Shown in pieces: positions 9,170 to 17,172 of a stretch of 64,000 nt of DNA; position 1 is the first letter of the stretch; every line of letters starts with the position of its first letter. The DNA comes from Alcanivoracaceae bacterium (GTDB lineage: Bacteria > Pseudomonadota > Gammaproteobacteria > Pseudomonadales > Alcanivoracaceae), in the NCBI GenBank assembly GCA_029212745.1, contig JARGOL010000001.1, forward strand, positions 291,948 through 355,947. Reading direction: 5' to 3'. The translations under genes were made by a program, and so were the position numbers. The notes beneath the pieces are model-generated. The model was not told where the DNA came from. It saw nothing but the letters and a program-made list of their open reading frames with translations, and searched no databases.

Positions 9170-9332
9170 TCGTTACCAGGAGACCTGTTCGGGCGAAGAC
9201 CATCAAATCGCTCGGTACTGTGTATGGCCCCGCGGCGCAACCCGGCCTGCGATTGACACACATCATCACGGCAGACGCTGTTCACCTTCACCATACACCG
9301 CAACGATGGCCGCAAACCAACCGGGTAAGCCG

Positions 9333-10172
9333 ATGAAAATACTCGCCGGCGTCACGCTTGTACTGTTAACCACTCTCGCTGCGCTATGGTGGTTGCGCTT
9401 GCACGACACCCGCCAGGACAAGCGGGAATGGCAGCGCCTCGTTGATCTGCAGCCGTCACACCCGGCGCCCTTCGACAGCGCCATGCTCGACAGATTGCCT
9501 GGGCCAGCAAGGCGTTATTTCCGGTTTGCCATCCGGCCGGGCACGCCGCTGCGCACTGTTGCCGAAATCGACATGCACGGTGCGTTTGGCCTGGGCAACA
9601 AGACGCAACCGCGCTACCAGCGCATGCAGGCGCGGCAGATTCTGGCCGCGCCACATGGTTTCGTCTGGGCGATGCGCACGGAAAGCGGTTTGCCCATTTC
9701 CGGTTCCGACTCCGGGCTCTGGACACGCTTTCGCATCCTCGGCCTGCTCCCTGTGGCCCGTGACGGTGGCAACGACGACCACCGGCGCTCTGCCTTTGCC
9801 CGCTATGTTGCAGAAGCGGCGTTCTGGACACCGGCGGCCCTGTTGCCCGGCCCGGGGATCCACTGGGAAGCAGTCGATAAGGACACGGCGCGCGTTACCG
9901 TCACTCACCAGTCGTTGCGCCAGACGGTGGACATTCACCTCAAAGCCGATGGCCAGCCGCACAAGGTCACGCTGCAGCGCTGGAGTAATGCCAACCCGGA
10001 GGGCATCCACCGCCTGCAATCATTCGGCGGTTATTTCTCCGACTTCCGTGAGGTAGACGGCTACCGGCTGCCGTTTCATGTGGAAGCCGGCAACATGTTC
10101 GAGCAGGACGACTACTTCCCTTTTTTCAAGGCAGACATCACCGACATCCGCTTTCCGGAGGCCTCACCATGA
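9333..10172 (+). CDS. DUF6544-like membrane-anchored protein
   Basis: 279-aa protein with an N-terminal signal anchor (ILAGVTLVLLTTLAALWWL). The body carries LPGPARRYFRFAI, a W-R/G-rich beta region and a C-terminal FREVDGYRLPFHVEAGN, which resemble the DUF6544/DUF6920 family of uncharacterised proteins. The start could be 9306 (nine residues more); 9333 is chosen for the better SD (GGGTAAG) and the clean anchor. Its stop overlaps the start of the M23 peptidase gene (ATGA), so the two are co-expressed. Function unknown. Confidence 0.65.
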   Translation: MKILAGVTLVLLTTLAALWWLRLHDTRQDKREWQRLVDLQPSHPAPFDSAMLDRLPGPARRYFRFAIRPGTPLRTVAEIDMHGAFGLGNKTQPRYQRMQARQILAAPHGFVWAMRTESGLPISGSDSGLWTRFRILGLLPVARDGGNDDHRRSAFARYVAEAAFWTPAALLPGPGIHWEAVDKDTARVTVTHQSLRQTVDIHLKADGQPHKVTLQRWSNANPEGIHRLQSFGGYFSDFREVDGYRLPFHVEAGNMFEQDDYFPFFKADITDIRFPEASP

Positions 10173-11122
10173 TCGTTCTGTTGACGCAACTGCTGTTGCC
10201 GTTGCTACTGCTGGCCTGGCTGTCACGCTTTCCGGCACGCAACCGGCTGGCTGTTGGCATGCAGGCGGCCGGCACCGGGCTGTTACTCGTGGCGCTTGCC
10301 CTGGTGTCGCCGTGGATGTTCCTGCCGTGGTGGCTGCCCTGGCTATACCTGCTCGTCTGGCTGGCCATCGTACTGACACGGATTCGCACCGTGATTCAGG
10401 CCAACTCGCCGTGGCCACGTGGCCGGCAATGGCTAATGGTCGCAGTCGCCGGACTGCTCACTGTACTCGGCGGCGCAGCAAGTGTCTCCGCGCTGGTGGG
10501 CCGCGTTCCGCCAGCCGTGCAGGCCGTGAACATCCGCAGCCCCCTTGGCGAGGGTCTTTACCTGGTTGCCCATGGCGGCGCATCGACATGGGTGAACGGC
10601 CATATGAAAACGCTCGACGCATCCGTGCCGCGCTTTGCTGACTGGCGCGGTCAATCCTATGCGGTGGATCTGATTGGCATCGATACACTGGGCAGGCGCA
10701 GCACGGGCTGGCAGCCCGGCGACCCGGCCGCATACCTGATCTTCGGCCAACCGGTCCTCGCACCTTGCAGCGGCAACGTGATCAGCGCGGAAGCCACCCT
10801 GGCGGATATGCCGGTACCAGTGCGCGACCGCGACAATATGCTCGGCAACCATGTCATGGTGCAGTGCGCCGAGGCTGCCATCCTGCTGGCCCACCTGCGC
10901 CAGGGCAGCGTGCGCGTCTCGCCCGGTGATGTGGTTGAAGCCGGCACGGTGCTGGGCCAGGTGGGCAACTCCGGCAACACCACGGAACCGCACTTGCATG
11001 TCCACGCACAGCGCCGGGCGGCGGACGGCCAGCCACTGATCTCCGGTGCGCCGCTGGCGCTGCTCGTGGACGGGGAATTTCTGGTCAGGAACGACCGACT
11101 GTCGATCAACGCGTCACCGTAA
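10169..11122 (+). CDS. M23 family metallopeptidase with N-terminal membrane domain
   Basis: 317-aa protein: four hydrophobic segments in the first ~115 residues, then a LytM-like peptidase domain. Recognisable pieces are QSYAVD (the position of the first Zn-ligand motif), PVLAPCSGNVI, NHVMVQC, AGTVLGQVGNSGNTTEPHLHVH with the HxH ligand pair. Such domains cleave peptidoglycan peptides, or bind them when ligands are missing. The usual His of motif 1 is not obvious here, so catalytic activity is uncertain. It overlaps tail-to-tail by 9 nt with the convergent serine hydrolase gene. Confidence 0.78.
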   Translation: MIVLLTQLLLPLLLLAWLSRFPARNRLAVGMQAAGTGLLLVALALVSPWMFLPWWLPWLYLLVWLAIVLTRIRTVIQANSPWPRGRQWLMVAVAGLLTVLGGAASVSALVGRVPPAVQAVNIRSPLGEGLYLVAHGGASTWVNGHMKTLDASVPRFADWRGQSYAVDLIGIDTLGRRSTGWQPGDPAAYLIFGQPVLAPCSGNVISAEATLADMPVPVRDRDNMLGNHVMVQCAEAAILLAHLRQGSVRVSPGDVVEAGTVLGQVGNSGNTTEPHLHVHAQRRAADGQPLISGAPLALLVDGEFLVRNDRLSINASP

Positions 11123-12538
11123 AACGGTATCAGGCTTCTTGCAGGCCCCCGACCTCAGCGTCGCCATAAGCAGTGTCACCCCGGCCAGCCCCATCGCGCC
11201 TCCCAGCCAGACAGACAGGACTGGCAGCACGGAAGACACGAACAGATAGGGTTGCGACGCCGCCCACAGCATTGATGCGACAAGCGACAAAGCAACCGCC
11301 GCCTGCACCCTTCGCCGCCACGGCGACACCGGCCTGGGCCGGGCGATACGCCACACGGATGCGATCAGCAAGAAGGCCAGCAACCCCAACACGGCCCACG
11401 CCACTTTCCGGGCGACCAGCACCCGGCTCATGCCCACGGGTTTGACACCAATGTTGGCGGACCAGCTTGCCAGTATCCGGGCAAACAGGGGCCAGGCGCG
11501 TTGACTGTTAGCCAACAGGACAATGCCTTCGCCCGTGGCCGGCACCATGTGGAAATGGCTCATCCAGCCGTATCCCTGGCCGCCATGCCAGATTGCCTGC
11601 TGACCGTCAGACAGCGTCTCGCTGAAGTAACCCAGCGCATAATTGTCTGCAACCTGGGCGTAGAGTCCTTGCGTTGCAACAGCAGGCGCCTGCAGAAGAC
11701 GCACATGGCGCGCCTGCAACACCGACTGTTCTGCCCCCTCAACGCCGGCAGCCAGGAACGCTGCCATGTCGGCAGCGCTAGCATACAGGCCACCGGATCC
11801 CCGCGCCGGATAGACATAGCGGGGCACCGGCTTTCCGGAAAGGTCATGGCCCACCGGCATACGCCCCGCCGGGTGACGAAAACCGGCCGTGGACATTCCC
11901 AGCTTGTCGATCACCTCACGGTCCATGTAATCGGCAAAGTCGTCACCACTGACACGCTCGACAATCAGTTCAAGCAGGTTGAAGCCGCTGTCGGAGTAGG
12001 CAAAGCGCTCACCCGGCGCCCGGCTGAATTGCACATCGCCTTGAAGAAACGTGGCCAGATCGGGGCGCTCGGCATCCGGCGCATAACGCGCGGCAAAATC
12101 ACCCAGCGCCAGTCCTGCCGTATGTGTCAGCAACTGACGGACAGTAAAGGACGGCAGTTCGCCGGCCCGCGGCCACCCGGCGAGGTAGTGCGCCGCTGGC
12201 GCATCCAGGTCAATGCGACCCTGCTCCACCAGCGTCATCACCCCCCAGGCGGTCACCGGCTTGGACAGCGACTCCACCGGAAAAAGCGCATCCACAGTCA
12301 TCGGTTGGCCGGACGCCGGGTCGGCCAGACCGAAGGCAAGACGCTCCACCGGTTGCCCGGGGCGCACCAGGGCGATGACCATCCCGGGCACACCATCACG
12401 GGCCATGCCCTGGTTAACAAGCGAATGCAGGGCATGCACCAGATCATCGCCATCTCCGGCGCGCAACGTGCCCGTGGCAACAAGGGCGGCGCCCATGAGT
12501 AGTGCCATCAACAGTCGCTTCAGCGCAAACATCTGCAC
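11114..12538 (-). CDS. Serine hydrolase (beta-lactamase/class C fold) with C-terminal membrane domain
   Basis: 474-aa exported hydrolase of the AmpC/EstB-like family. A signal peptide is followed by SLSK (SxxK nucleophile; FPVESLSKPV), YSDSGFN (YxN motif) and HGGQGYG, the KTG equivalent. After residue ~370 come about three hydrophobic segments that anchor it in the membrane. Last gene of a three-gene cluster with a second serine hydrolase (7-nt gap) and a CPBP protease. Likely an esterase, peptidase or penicillin-recognising hydrolase; the substrate is not predictable. Confidence 0.82.
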   Translation of the reverse strand: MQMFALKRLLMALLMGAALVATGTLRAGDGDDLVHALHSLVNQGMARDGVPGMVIALVRPGQPVERLAFGLADPASGQPMTVDALFPVESLSKPVTAWGVMTLVEQGRIDLDAPAAHYLAGWPRAGELPSFTVRQLLTHTAGLALGDFAARYAPDAERPDLATFLQGDVQFSRAPGERFAYSDSGFNLLELIVERVSGDDFADYMDREVIDKLGMSTAGFRHPAGRMPVGHDLSGKPVPRYVYPARGSGGLYASAADMAAFLAAGVEGAEQSVLQARHVRLLQAPAVATQGLYAQVADNYALGYFSETLSDGQQAIWHGGQGYGWMSHFHMVPATGEGIVLLANSQRAWPLFARILASWSANIGVKPVGMSRVLVARKVAWAVLGLLAFLLIASVWRIARPRPVSPWRRRVQAAVALSLVASMLWAASQPYLFVSSVLPVLSVWLGGAMGLAGVTLLMATLRSGACKKPDTVLR

Positions 12539-12545
12539 CCTCCGG

Positions 12546-13709
12546 TCATGGTGACGACGCTGGCAACGGCACAGCCTTTTCCAGTATCGCCTGCGTCAGT
12601 GCCGTTTCGATCTGCACAAGGGCGCCCTCCTGCCCCATCATGCCAACGTCGGTGTTGACCTGTATGGCGATGGCGACACCGTATTGCGGGTAGTAGCGCA
12701 AGGACGATACATAGCCGGGAATCCAGCCGCGATGCCCATGCACGTCGCCAAAAGGGCCACCCTGTTCAATCAGCACGCCCAGGCCGTACAGTCGGGCCGC
12801 ATCGCCGGCCTGTACGGGCACGCCGTCAAGAAGTTGTCGGGTGCCGTCCTTCCCGAGGGTTTCGCCGGACCACAAGGCACGCCCCCAGCGGGCAAGATCG
12901 GGTGCCGCGCTGAACAGCCCGCCGCCGGCACCTTCAATGCCCGGGTGCCACAACAACGCACCGTCCGGCCCGGCCGTGCGCGCCGGCAGGCCGAAGGCAT
13001 TATCCGCGGCCGTCATGCCCACCGCGAGACCGGGTATGCGGCGCTCACTGGACGGCCCGGTGTCATTCAGCGCCAGCGGTTCAAGAAACCGCTCGCGCAC
13101 GTGCGCAGTCCACGGCTTTTGCGTTGCCGCCTCCAGCGCCATGGCGGCAAGCAGGTAACCGGTATCGGAGTAGGCCCAATCATCACCGACCGCGAACAAC
13201 GCCGGACCATCCAGAATTAATGCCACCAGCTGTTGCGCCGTTGGCACTGGCTCAGCCTGATCTTGCGTGCGCGCAAACAGCGTTGTGAACGCCGGCTGAT
13301 AGACGTGGTCCGGCAGGCCGGCGGTGTGATTGAGCAAGTGACGCAGAGTCAGTTGGCCGTGGTTGGGCAGGTGCGTGTACCAGTGCTGCTCACCCAGGTA
13401 GTCACTCAGCGGCGCATCCAGGTCGAGCTGGCCCTGCCCGGCGGCAGACACAATCGCCGCCGCGACAAAGGACTTGCCGATACTAGCCGCGAGCATGTGC
13501 GAGCCCGGCGTCATGGCAATATGCCTTTCGGGATCGGCCATGCCGATGGCCAGCGCCTCACCCTGGCCGCCCGGCCCGGCCCATGCCAGTGTGGCCCCCG
13601 GGAAGCCATGGCGCTGCTGCAATTGCACCAGCAGTGACGCCGGTGTCGGCCCGTCTGCACTGGCCGTGCAGGAAAACAGCCACAGTACCAGCAACGCCCA
13701 TCGCATCAT
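12546..13709 (-). CDS. Serine hydrolase (beta-lactamase-related)
   Basis: 387-aa secreted serine hydrolase. The signal peptide is MRWALLVLWLFSCTASA; SxxK is SIGK in AASIGKSFVAA (near residue 78), YxN-equivalent is YSDTGY, and the third motif is HGHRGWIPGY. It starts one base after the stop of the CPBP gene, so the operon is tightly coupled. It lacks the C-terminal membrane helices of its downstream neighbour and so may be freely periplasmic. Class C fold members include esterases, D-aminopeptidases and DD-peptidases; no resistance role is implied. Confidence 0.82.
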   Translation of the reverse strand: MMRWALLVLWLFSCTASADGPTPASLLVQLQQRHGFPGATLAWAGPGGQGEALAIGMADPERHIAMTPGSHMLAASIGKSFVAAAIVSAAGQGQLDLDAPLSDYLGEQHWYTHLPNHGQLTLRHLLNHTAGLPDHVYQPAFTTLFARTQDQAEPVPTAQQLVALILDGPALFAVGDDWAYSDTGYLLAAMALEAATQKPWTAHVRERFLEPLALNDTGPSSERRIPGLAVGMTAADNAFGLPARTAGPDGALLWHPGIEGAGGGLFSAAPDLARWGRALWSGETLGKDGTRQLLDGVPVQAGDAARLYGLGVLIEQGGPFGDVHGHRGWIPGYVSSLRYYPQYGVAIAIQVNTDVGMMGQEGALVQIETALTQAILEKAVPLPASSP

Positions 13710-14552
13710 TCACCTGCCTCCGACTGTGCCGGCACGCGGCGGAATCACTTCGGTGACAGCGCTGGCACGGGTAAAAAGGCTTCGCCGGAAAATCACCAGG
13801 ATAGCCAGGGCCACACCCGCGAGCAGGTAGGTGTCATAGGGTTGGGCATCCGGCCAGAACGGGTTGATCAATTGCAGGTGATAGACCATGGGCACCAGAA
13901 TGCTGCCACGTGACGCGTTGAAGATGGGCGTGACGATCACGCTCAGGCAGACGTTACCAAAAAAGAACGGCAGATAAGCCCACTCGCTTTGCAGCGTGCC
14001 ACTGAGATAGAACGCCGGCAGGTGCCAGATGCCCCACACTGCGCCAATCAGGATGCCCGCCCACGCCGGTGCCATGTAACGCTGCAGCAGCGGCAAGGCC
14101 AGACCACGCCAGCCGAGCTCCTCAATGGGACCCAGAAACACCATCAATCCCAGCGTCAGGAGTAAAACAGAAACACCCTGCTCTGACAGCGGCCCGAGCA
14201 GGGGTGCGCCCTTGATCCAGGCGCCCAGATAGAAAACGCAAGGCAGCGCCACCAGGATAAACAGCCACCAGCGCGGCGGCGCCCGCCACAGGCGCAACCG
14301 GGACAGGAATCGCCGCAGCCCTGACCTGCCTTCCTGTCGCGCCACGATCAGCAACGCGGCAATCGCCGGCGCCCACACCGCCAGGAAAAACCCGGGATGG
14401 CTGCCGGAGATCGGCCCGAACAGCCGTACCGCAAGGTCATTGAAAAAGATGTAGAAGCCGAGAATGCCCCAGGCGATGGCAAAGGTGATGCCAAAGAACG
14501 CCAACAGCGAAGACACATCCTGCGAATCCGTTCGTTCATGGGCGACAGACAT
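13710..14552 (-). CDS. CPBP family intramembrane glutamic endopeptidase
   Basis: 280-aa multi-pass membrane protein, about eight hydrophobic segments, of the CAAX-protease/Abi (CPBP) family. The signature is EELGWRG (EExxxR, near residue 143) followed by WHLPAF (HxxxF-type ligand) and a late NxxxxS-like segment (FNASRGS). In bacteria these enzymes act in bacteriocin self-immunity, surface-protein processing or unknown proteolysis. Its stop directly abuts the start of the first serine hydrolase gene, so the three probably share one transcript. Confidence 0.85.
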   Translation of the reverse strand: MSVAHERTDSQDVSSLLAFFGITFAIAWGILGFYIFFNDLAVRLFGPISGSHPGFFLAVWAPAIAALLIVARQEGRSGLRRFLSRLRLWRAPPRWWLFILVALPCVFYLGAWIKGAPLLGPLSEQGVSVLLLTLGLMVFLGPIEELGWRGLALPLLQRYMAPAWAGILIGAVWGIWHLPAFYLSGTLQSEWAYLPFFFGNVCLSVIVTPIFNASRGSILVPMVYHLQLINPFWPDAQPYDTYLLAGVALAILVIFRRSLFTRASAVTEVIPPRAGTVGGR

Positions 14553-14608
14553 GGCCGGCCTCCTCGGGTCGGTATTTAAACAGCGTGCCGGCGACGTCCC
14601 CCCCGGGC

Positions 14609-15412
14609 CTACAGCCGCCAGCTGAACTTGATCAGGAAAGAAGGTTGCAGCCGGCGGCCAAGGTCGTCCGTCAGCGGGCTGTTGGCCGCATCGCCGTCCA
14701 GTCTGGCAAGCTCGCCGATCACTTCGAGCACATGACGACGACTGGGGTAGAACACAAACGCCCCCTGCAGGTAATGCTCGCTGAGGCCGGAGCCGGCCTG
14801 GAACGGTGCAATCCCTGACAATGCTGCCTCGGCCACCGACACGGAATAGCGCTCGTCATTCCAGGCCTTGCTGCGCCATTTGACGCCGGCACCGACCAGG
14901 AAAGCCAGTGTCTCGGAAGCGGGCATGACGCGCTCCACACCCGCCTCCCAGGTGTAGCGATTGCCATCGCCCAGCGCCGAGGCAATTGCCGTCACTGGCC
15001 CCCGCTCACTGCGTAACTCCAGCTTGGGCATCAGCCGGTCGTCTATAGGTGACAGAAAGATGACATCCCCTTGCGCTTCACGGCCGATGATAACCTGCCC
15101 GGACAACGACAGGGTCAGGGTATCGCCACGGACCAGATTGACGCCGATACCATCGGTCAGGCTGAAAAACAACAGGTCCTTGTAATAGGCATCCACGGAC
15201 GGGAACACCAGGGTATCGAATTCGTCAGAGCCACTGTAATCCGGTGCGTAGTAAATGCCGGCGCCGGCCAGCACTGACCAGGGCCCGGACGGGGACGCAG
15301 CGGCCTTTTCCGCGGCATCGCCGGATTCTGAATGAACAATGCCGGGCAGGAAGAAACAGGGCAGGAACCACAGAACCCGCAGCACGCATTGAACGGTACC
15401 ACGGTTGATCAC
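14609..15412 (-). CDS. MipA/OmpV family outer membrane protein
   Basis: About 267 aa, with a signal peptide (VLWFLPCFFLPGIVHS) and a beta-barrel that begins with the family's typical GAGIYYAPDYSGSDEFDT segment, and a C-terminal aromatic-rich strand ending FSWRL. The family includes MipA, a scaffold for murein hydrolase MltA, and osmotically regulated OmpV. A GTG start at 15412 is chosen because GGAG precedes it and the signal peptide then begins cleanly; an ATG at 15475 would add 21 residues that do not look like a signal. Monocistronic. Confidence 0.75.
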   Translation of the reverse strand: MINRGTVQCVLRVLWFLPCFFLPGIVHSESGDAAEKAAASPSGPWSVLAGAGIYYAPDYSGSDEFDTLVFPSVDAYYKDLLFFSLTDGIGVNLVRGDTLTLSLSGQVIIGREAQGDVIFLSPIDDRLMPKLELRSERGPVTAIASALGDGNRYTWEAGVERVMPASETLAFLVGAGVKWRSKAWNDERYSVSVAEAALSGIAPFQAGSGLSEHYLQGAFVFYPSRRHVLEVIGELARLDGDAANSPLTDDLGRRLQPSFLIKFSWRL

Positions 15413-15605
15413 GGCTTTCTCCGGTAGGTTTTGAAGAGGAACGCCTGCAATGCTGCCTTGTCTCCAGGCGAGCAATATTGATGTCCATCAATTTGCGGCC
15501 CAACGCTGCCTTTTTCGTCGCACCGCCCGTGCCAGCCAGCACCCGCGCCTGACATGCTAGGATGACAGCTGACACAAGAAGAACAATAACACTCGGGAGA
15601 AACCC

Positions 15606-16172
15606 ATGATCAGCATGAACCTACGCGGCGTGGCCATGCTCGCAGCGATTGGCGCGGCCGTGGCCACGCTCTGTGACGGCATCCATGTCTATACGGGCAC
15701 ACTCGCTTATCCGGAGCACAACTGGTTTGGCCAGCCCTGGTGGGTATTCCCCAACTTCTTTGTCGTCTTTGTCGCCATGGCGCTGGTATACCGCATGCTC
15801 AGTGGCGTGATGCCCGGCACTGCGGCAAGCACCCGCCCCGGCGACCTGCGCGCCTTCATTGAAACGCTGACCCTGTTTGCCCTGGTCTATATCCTCAGTG
15901 GATTTGGTAACCACGACCCGCAAGCGCTTTGCCTGGTGTTCTACATCAGCTTTGCCCTGCGCTGGCTGGTGACCTATGACCGCGGCTTTATGCTGGTGCT
16001 GTCCGTATTGATGGCCATTGGCGGCATGGTCGGCGAGGGCCTGCTGACGAAGATGGATATGGTGCACTACCGTGAGCCGGACATCTTTGGTGTGCCCTGG
16101 TGGCTGGGCGGGCTTTACATGCATGGTGCGTTTGCGTTGCGGGAAGGGTACCGTTGCTTCATCAGTCGCTGA
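15606..16172 (+). CDS. Hypothetical polytopic membrane protein with duplicated FGxPWW motif
   Basis: 188 aa, about five hydrophobic segments. Two similar motifs, FGQPWWVFPNF (about residue 41) and FGVPWWLGGLY (about residue 160), sit near both ends, which suggests an internally duplicated architecture. The HGAFALRE tail and DGIHVYTG head also contain conserved-looking His residues. The overall look recalls INSIG-like or carotenoid-synthesis-linked small membrane proteins, but I cannot assign it. SD GGGAG lies 7 nt before ATG. It borders the left end of the cassette array. Confidence 0.6.
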   Translation: MISMNLRGVAMLAAIGAAVATLCDGIHVYTGTLAYPEHNWFGQPWWVFPNFFVVFVAMALVYRMLSGVMPGTAASTRPGDLRAFIETLTLFALVYILSGFGNHDPQALCLVFYISFALRWLVTYDRGFMLVLSVLMAIGGMVGEGLLTKMDMVHYREPDIFGVPWWLGGLYMHGAFALREGYRCFISR

Positions 16173-16323
16173 GGCATAGTTGTGGGCTGCACGCCAAAAA
16201 TGACCGTCTCTGGTTCGGCGTCGGACAGCCGCCCAGCATTCCGTTATTATGTGTGCGGAAACAGGATCAGAGCTTTCACCTTTCAGCCAGACTTATGAAA
16301 CATGAAAGACCTGACCCTGAATC

Positions 16324-16354
16324 ACATTCGGCGTCCCTGCTCGCGACGTTAAGT
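16324..16354 (+). other. Truncated attC half-site at left end of cassette array
   Basis: Shares CTGCTCGCGACGTTA and the preceding TCGGCG with the attC at 16695-16749 and ends in a perfect R' core GTTAAGT (16348-16354). No pairing left arm or R'' core is found in the preceding 100 bases. It is probably an attC whose 5' half was lost; an attI remnant is a less likely alternative. Confidence 0.65.
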
Positions 16355-16362
16355 GAGGGAAC

Positions 16363-16689
16363 ATGGACGATCCGTTTTCATATTCTGCTAGATGGGATTC
16401 GGTGGGCCTTGATTGTGCTTACTGTGTTCATGAGGCAGAGGCGAGCTGGCCAAATACGGCTAAGGACTATCACTGCACTCTCCATGGCGTAAGCTTGTCC
16501 GCAACGCTGCAAGACTCCGGCTACAAGGAAGGCGAGTGGTTCTGCTCATCCTTCAAGAACGATGGTGGCGCAAACGCGGCTGCGATGTCGGAGTTCGAGT
16601 CCGTTCAGGCTAAGCTCAGCCCGAACACTCTATATGGTGCATATGGGCGTGAAGGAAAATTGAAGGAGATTCCGTTTGTTCAGCTCTAG
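16363..16689 (+). CDS. Cassette 1: hypothetical protein
   Basis: 108 aa, no recognised domain. Four cysteines: a pair in CAYC near residue 18, one in HCTLHG near residue 38, one near residue 61 (WFCSS). With two nearby histidines they could bind a metal, or may simply be structural. The C terminus is charged. The SD (GAGGG) lies directly between the R' core and ATG, so the 5' leader is only 8 nt, typical of cassettes. The stop is 6 nt before the attC R''. No signal peptide, no membrane segment. Confidence 0.72.
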   Translation: MDDPFSYSARWDSVGLDCAYCVHEAEASWPNTAKDYHCTLHGVSLSATLQDSGYKEGEWFCSSFKNDGGANAAAMSEFESVQAKLSPNTLYGAYGREGKLKEIPFVQL

Positions 16690-16694
16690 CCAGC

Positions 16695-16749
16695 ACTTAA
16701 CAAGGCAAGGCAGCGGACGCCTTCGGCGCCCCTGCTCGCGACGTTATGT
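16695..16749 (+). other. attC site of cassette 1
   Basis: R'' ACTTAAC at 16695-16701, R' GTTATGT at 16743-16749, 55 nt in all. Between them an imperfect hairpin GCAGCGGACGCC / GGCGCCCCTGC around a TTC loop, with the unpaired bases usual for attC. R'' is the exact complement of the GTTAAGT core that opens cassette 1. Confidence 0.9.
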
Positions 16750-16779
16750 TCGCTTTGAGCGCATTGATAGAGGTAGACC

Positions 16780-17097
16780 ATGAGTGAATCACAAATAGTC
16801 AGATTGTTCTTTGTAAAGATGAAACCAGAATTTTTTGCGTTAACCGAGGGTGAGCGAGCGGATTACATGGCGAAAGATCGCAAAAATCTGGATGAGCTCG
16901 GCATGAAGGCTATCTCTATGATTAATCTGGGTGATACAAGCGAGGAATGGGACTATGTAGGGGTCGAAGGTTGGCCTTCTATAGAAGCGATCAACGAAAG
17001 AGAAGCATTTGAAAATGAGGTGCTTAAGATATCGAAGTACACTGAATTTAAAACGATTGTCGGCACACAGGAATCTTTTGAAGATTATGGGAAGTAA
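16780..17097 (+). CDS. Cassette 2: hypothetical protein (possible alpha-beta barrel)
   Basis: 105 aa, acidic. The order of predicted elements (a strand VRLFFVKMK, a helix with LTEGERADYMAKD, a strand AISMINLGD, then YVGVEGWPSIEAINERE) is reminiscent of dimeric ferredoxin-like/Dabb or EthD-type small proteins, but no signature is decisive. SD AGAGG lies 7 nt upstream of ATG; the leader after the R' core is 30 nt. The stop is 11 nt before the next attC. No signal peptide. Function unknown. Confidence 0.72.
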   Translation: MSESQIVRLFFVKMKPEFFALTEGERADYMAKDRKNLDELGMKAISMINLGDTSEEWDYVGVEGWPSIEAINEREAFENEVLKISKYTEFKTIVGTQESFEDYGK

Positions 17098-17108
17098 AAT
17101 TGCCGCAA

Positions 17109-17166
17109 ACATAACCAGTCAGTGTTTAGGGCCCGCTACTGCGGGCCCTAAACTGAGGCGTTATGG
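17109..17166 (+). other. attC site of cassette 2
   Basis: R'' ACATAAC at 17109-17115, R' GTTATGG at 17160-17166, 58 nt. The centre is a perfect 13-bp inverted repeat, GTTTAGGGCCCGC / GCGGGCCCTAAAC, with a TACT loop. R'' is the complement of cassette 2's opening core GTTATGT. The stem could also act as a terminator-like structure. Confidence 0.92.
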
Positions 17167-17172
17167 AGCAGC

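Noticed and set aside
11114-13709. The two serine hydrolases as antibiotic-resistance beta-lactamases.
   Set aside because: Family resemblance covers esterases and peptidases; lengths, the membrane tail and context do not support a resistance call.
16173-16347. A possible integrase remnant or small gene before the array.
   Set aside because: No IntI motif or convincing start with SD was found; the sequence looks non-coding.
17115-17160. The GTTTAGGGCCCGC hairpin as a plain terminator.
   Set aside because: It is flanked by matching R'' and R' cores and lacks a T run; attC is the better reading.
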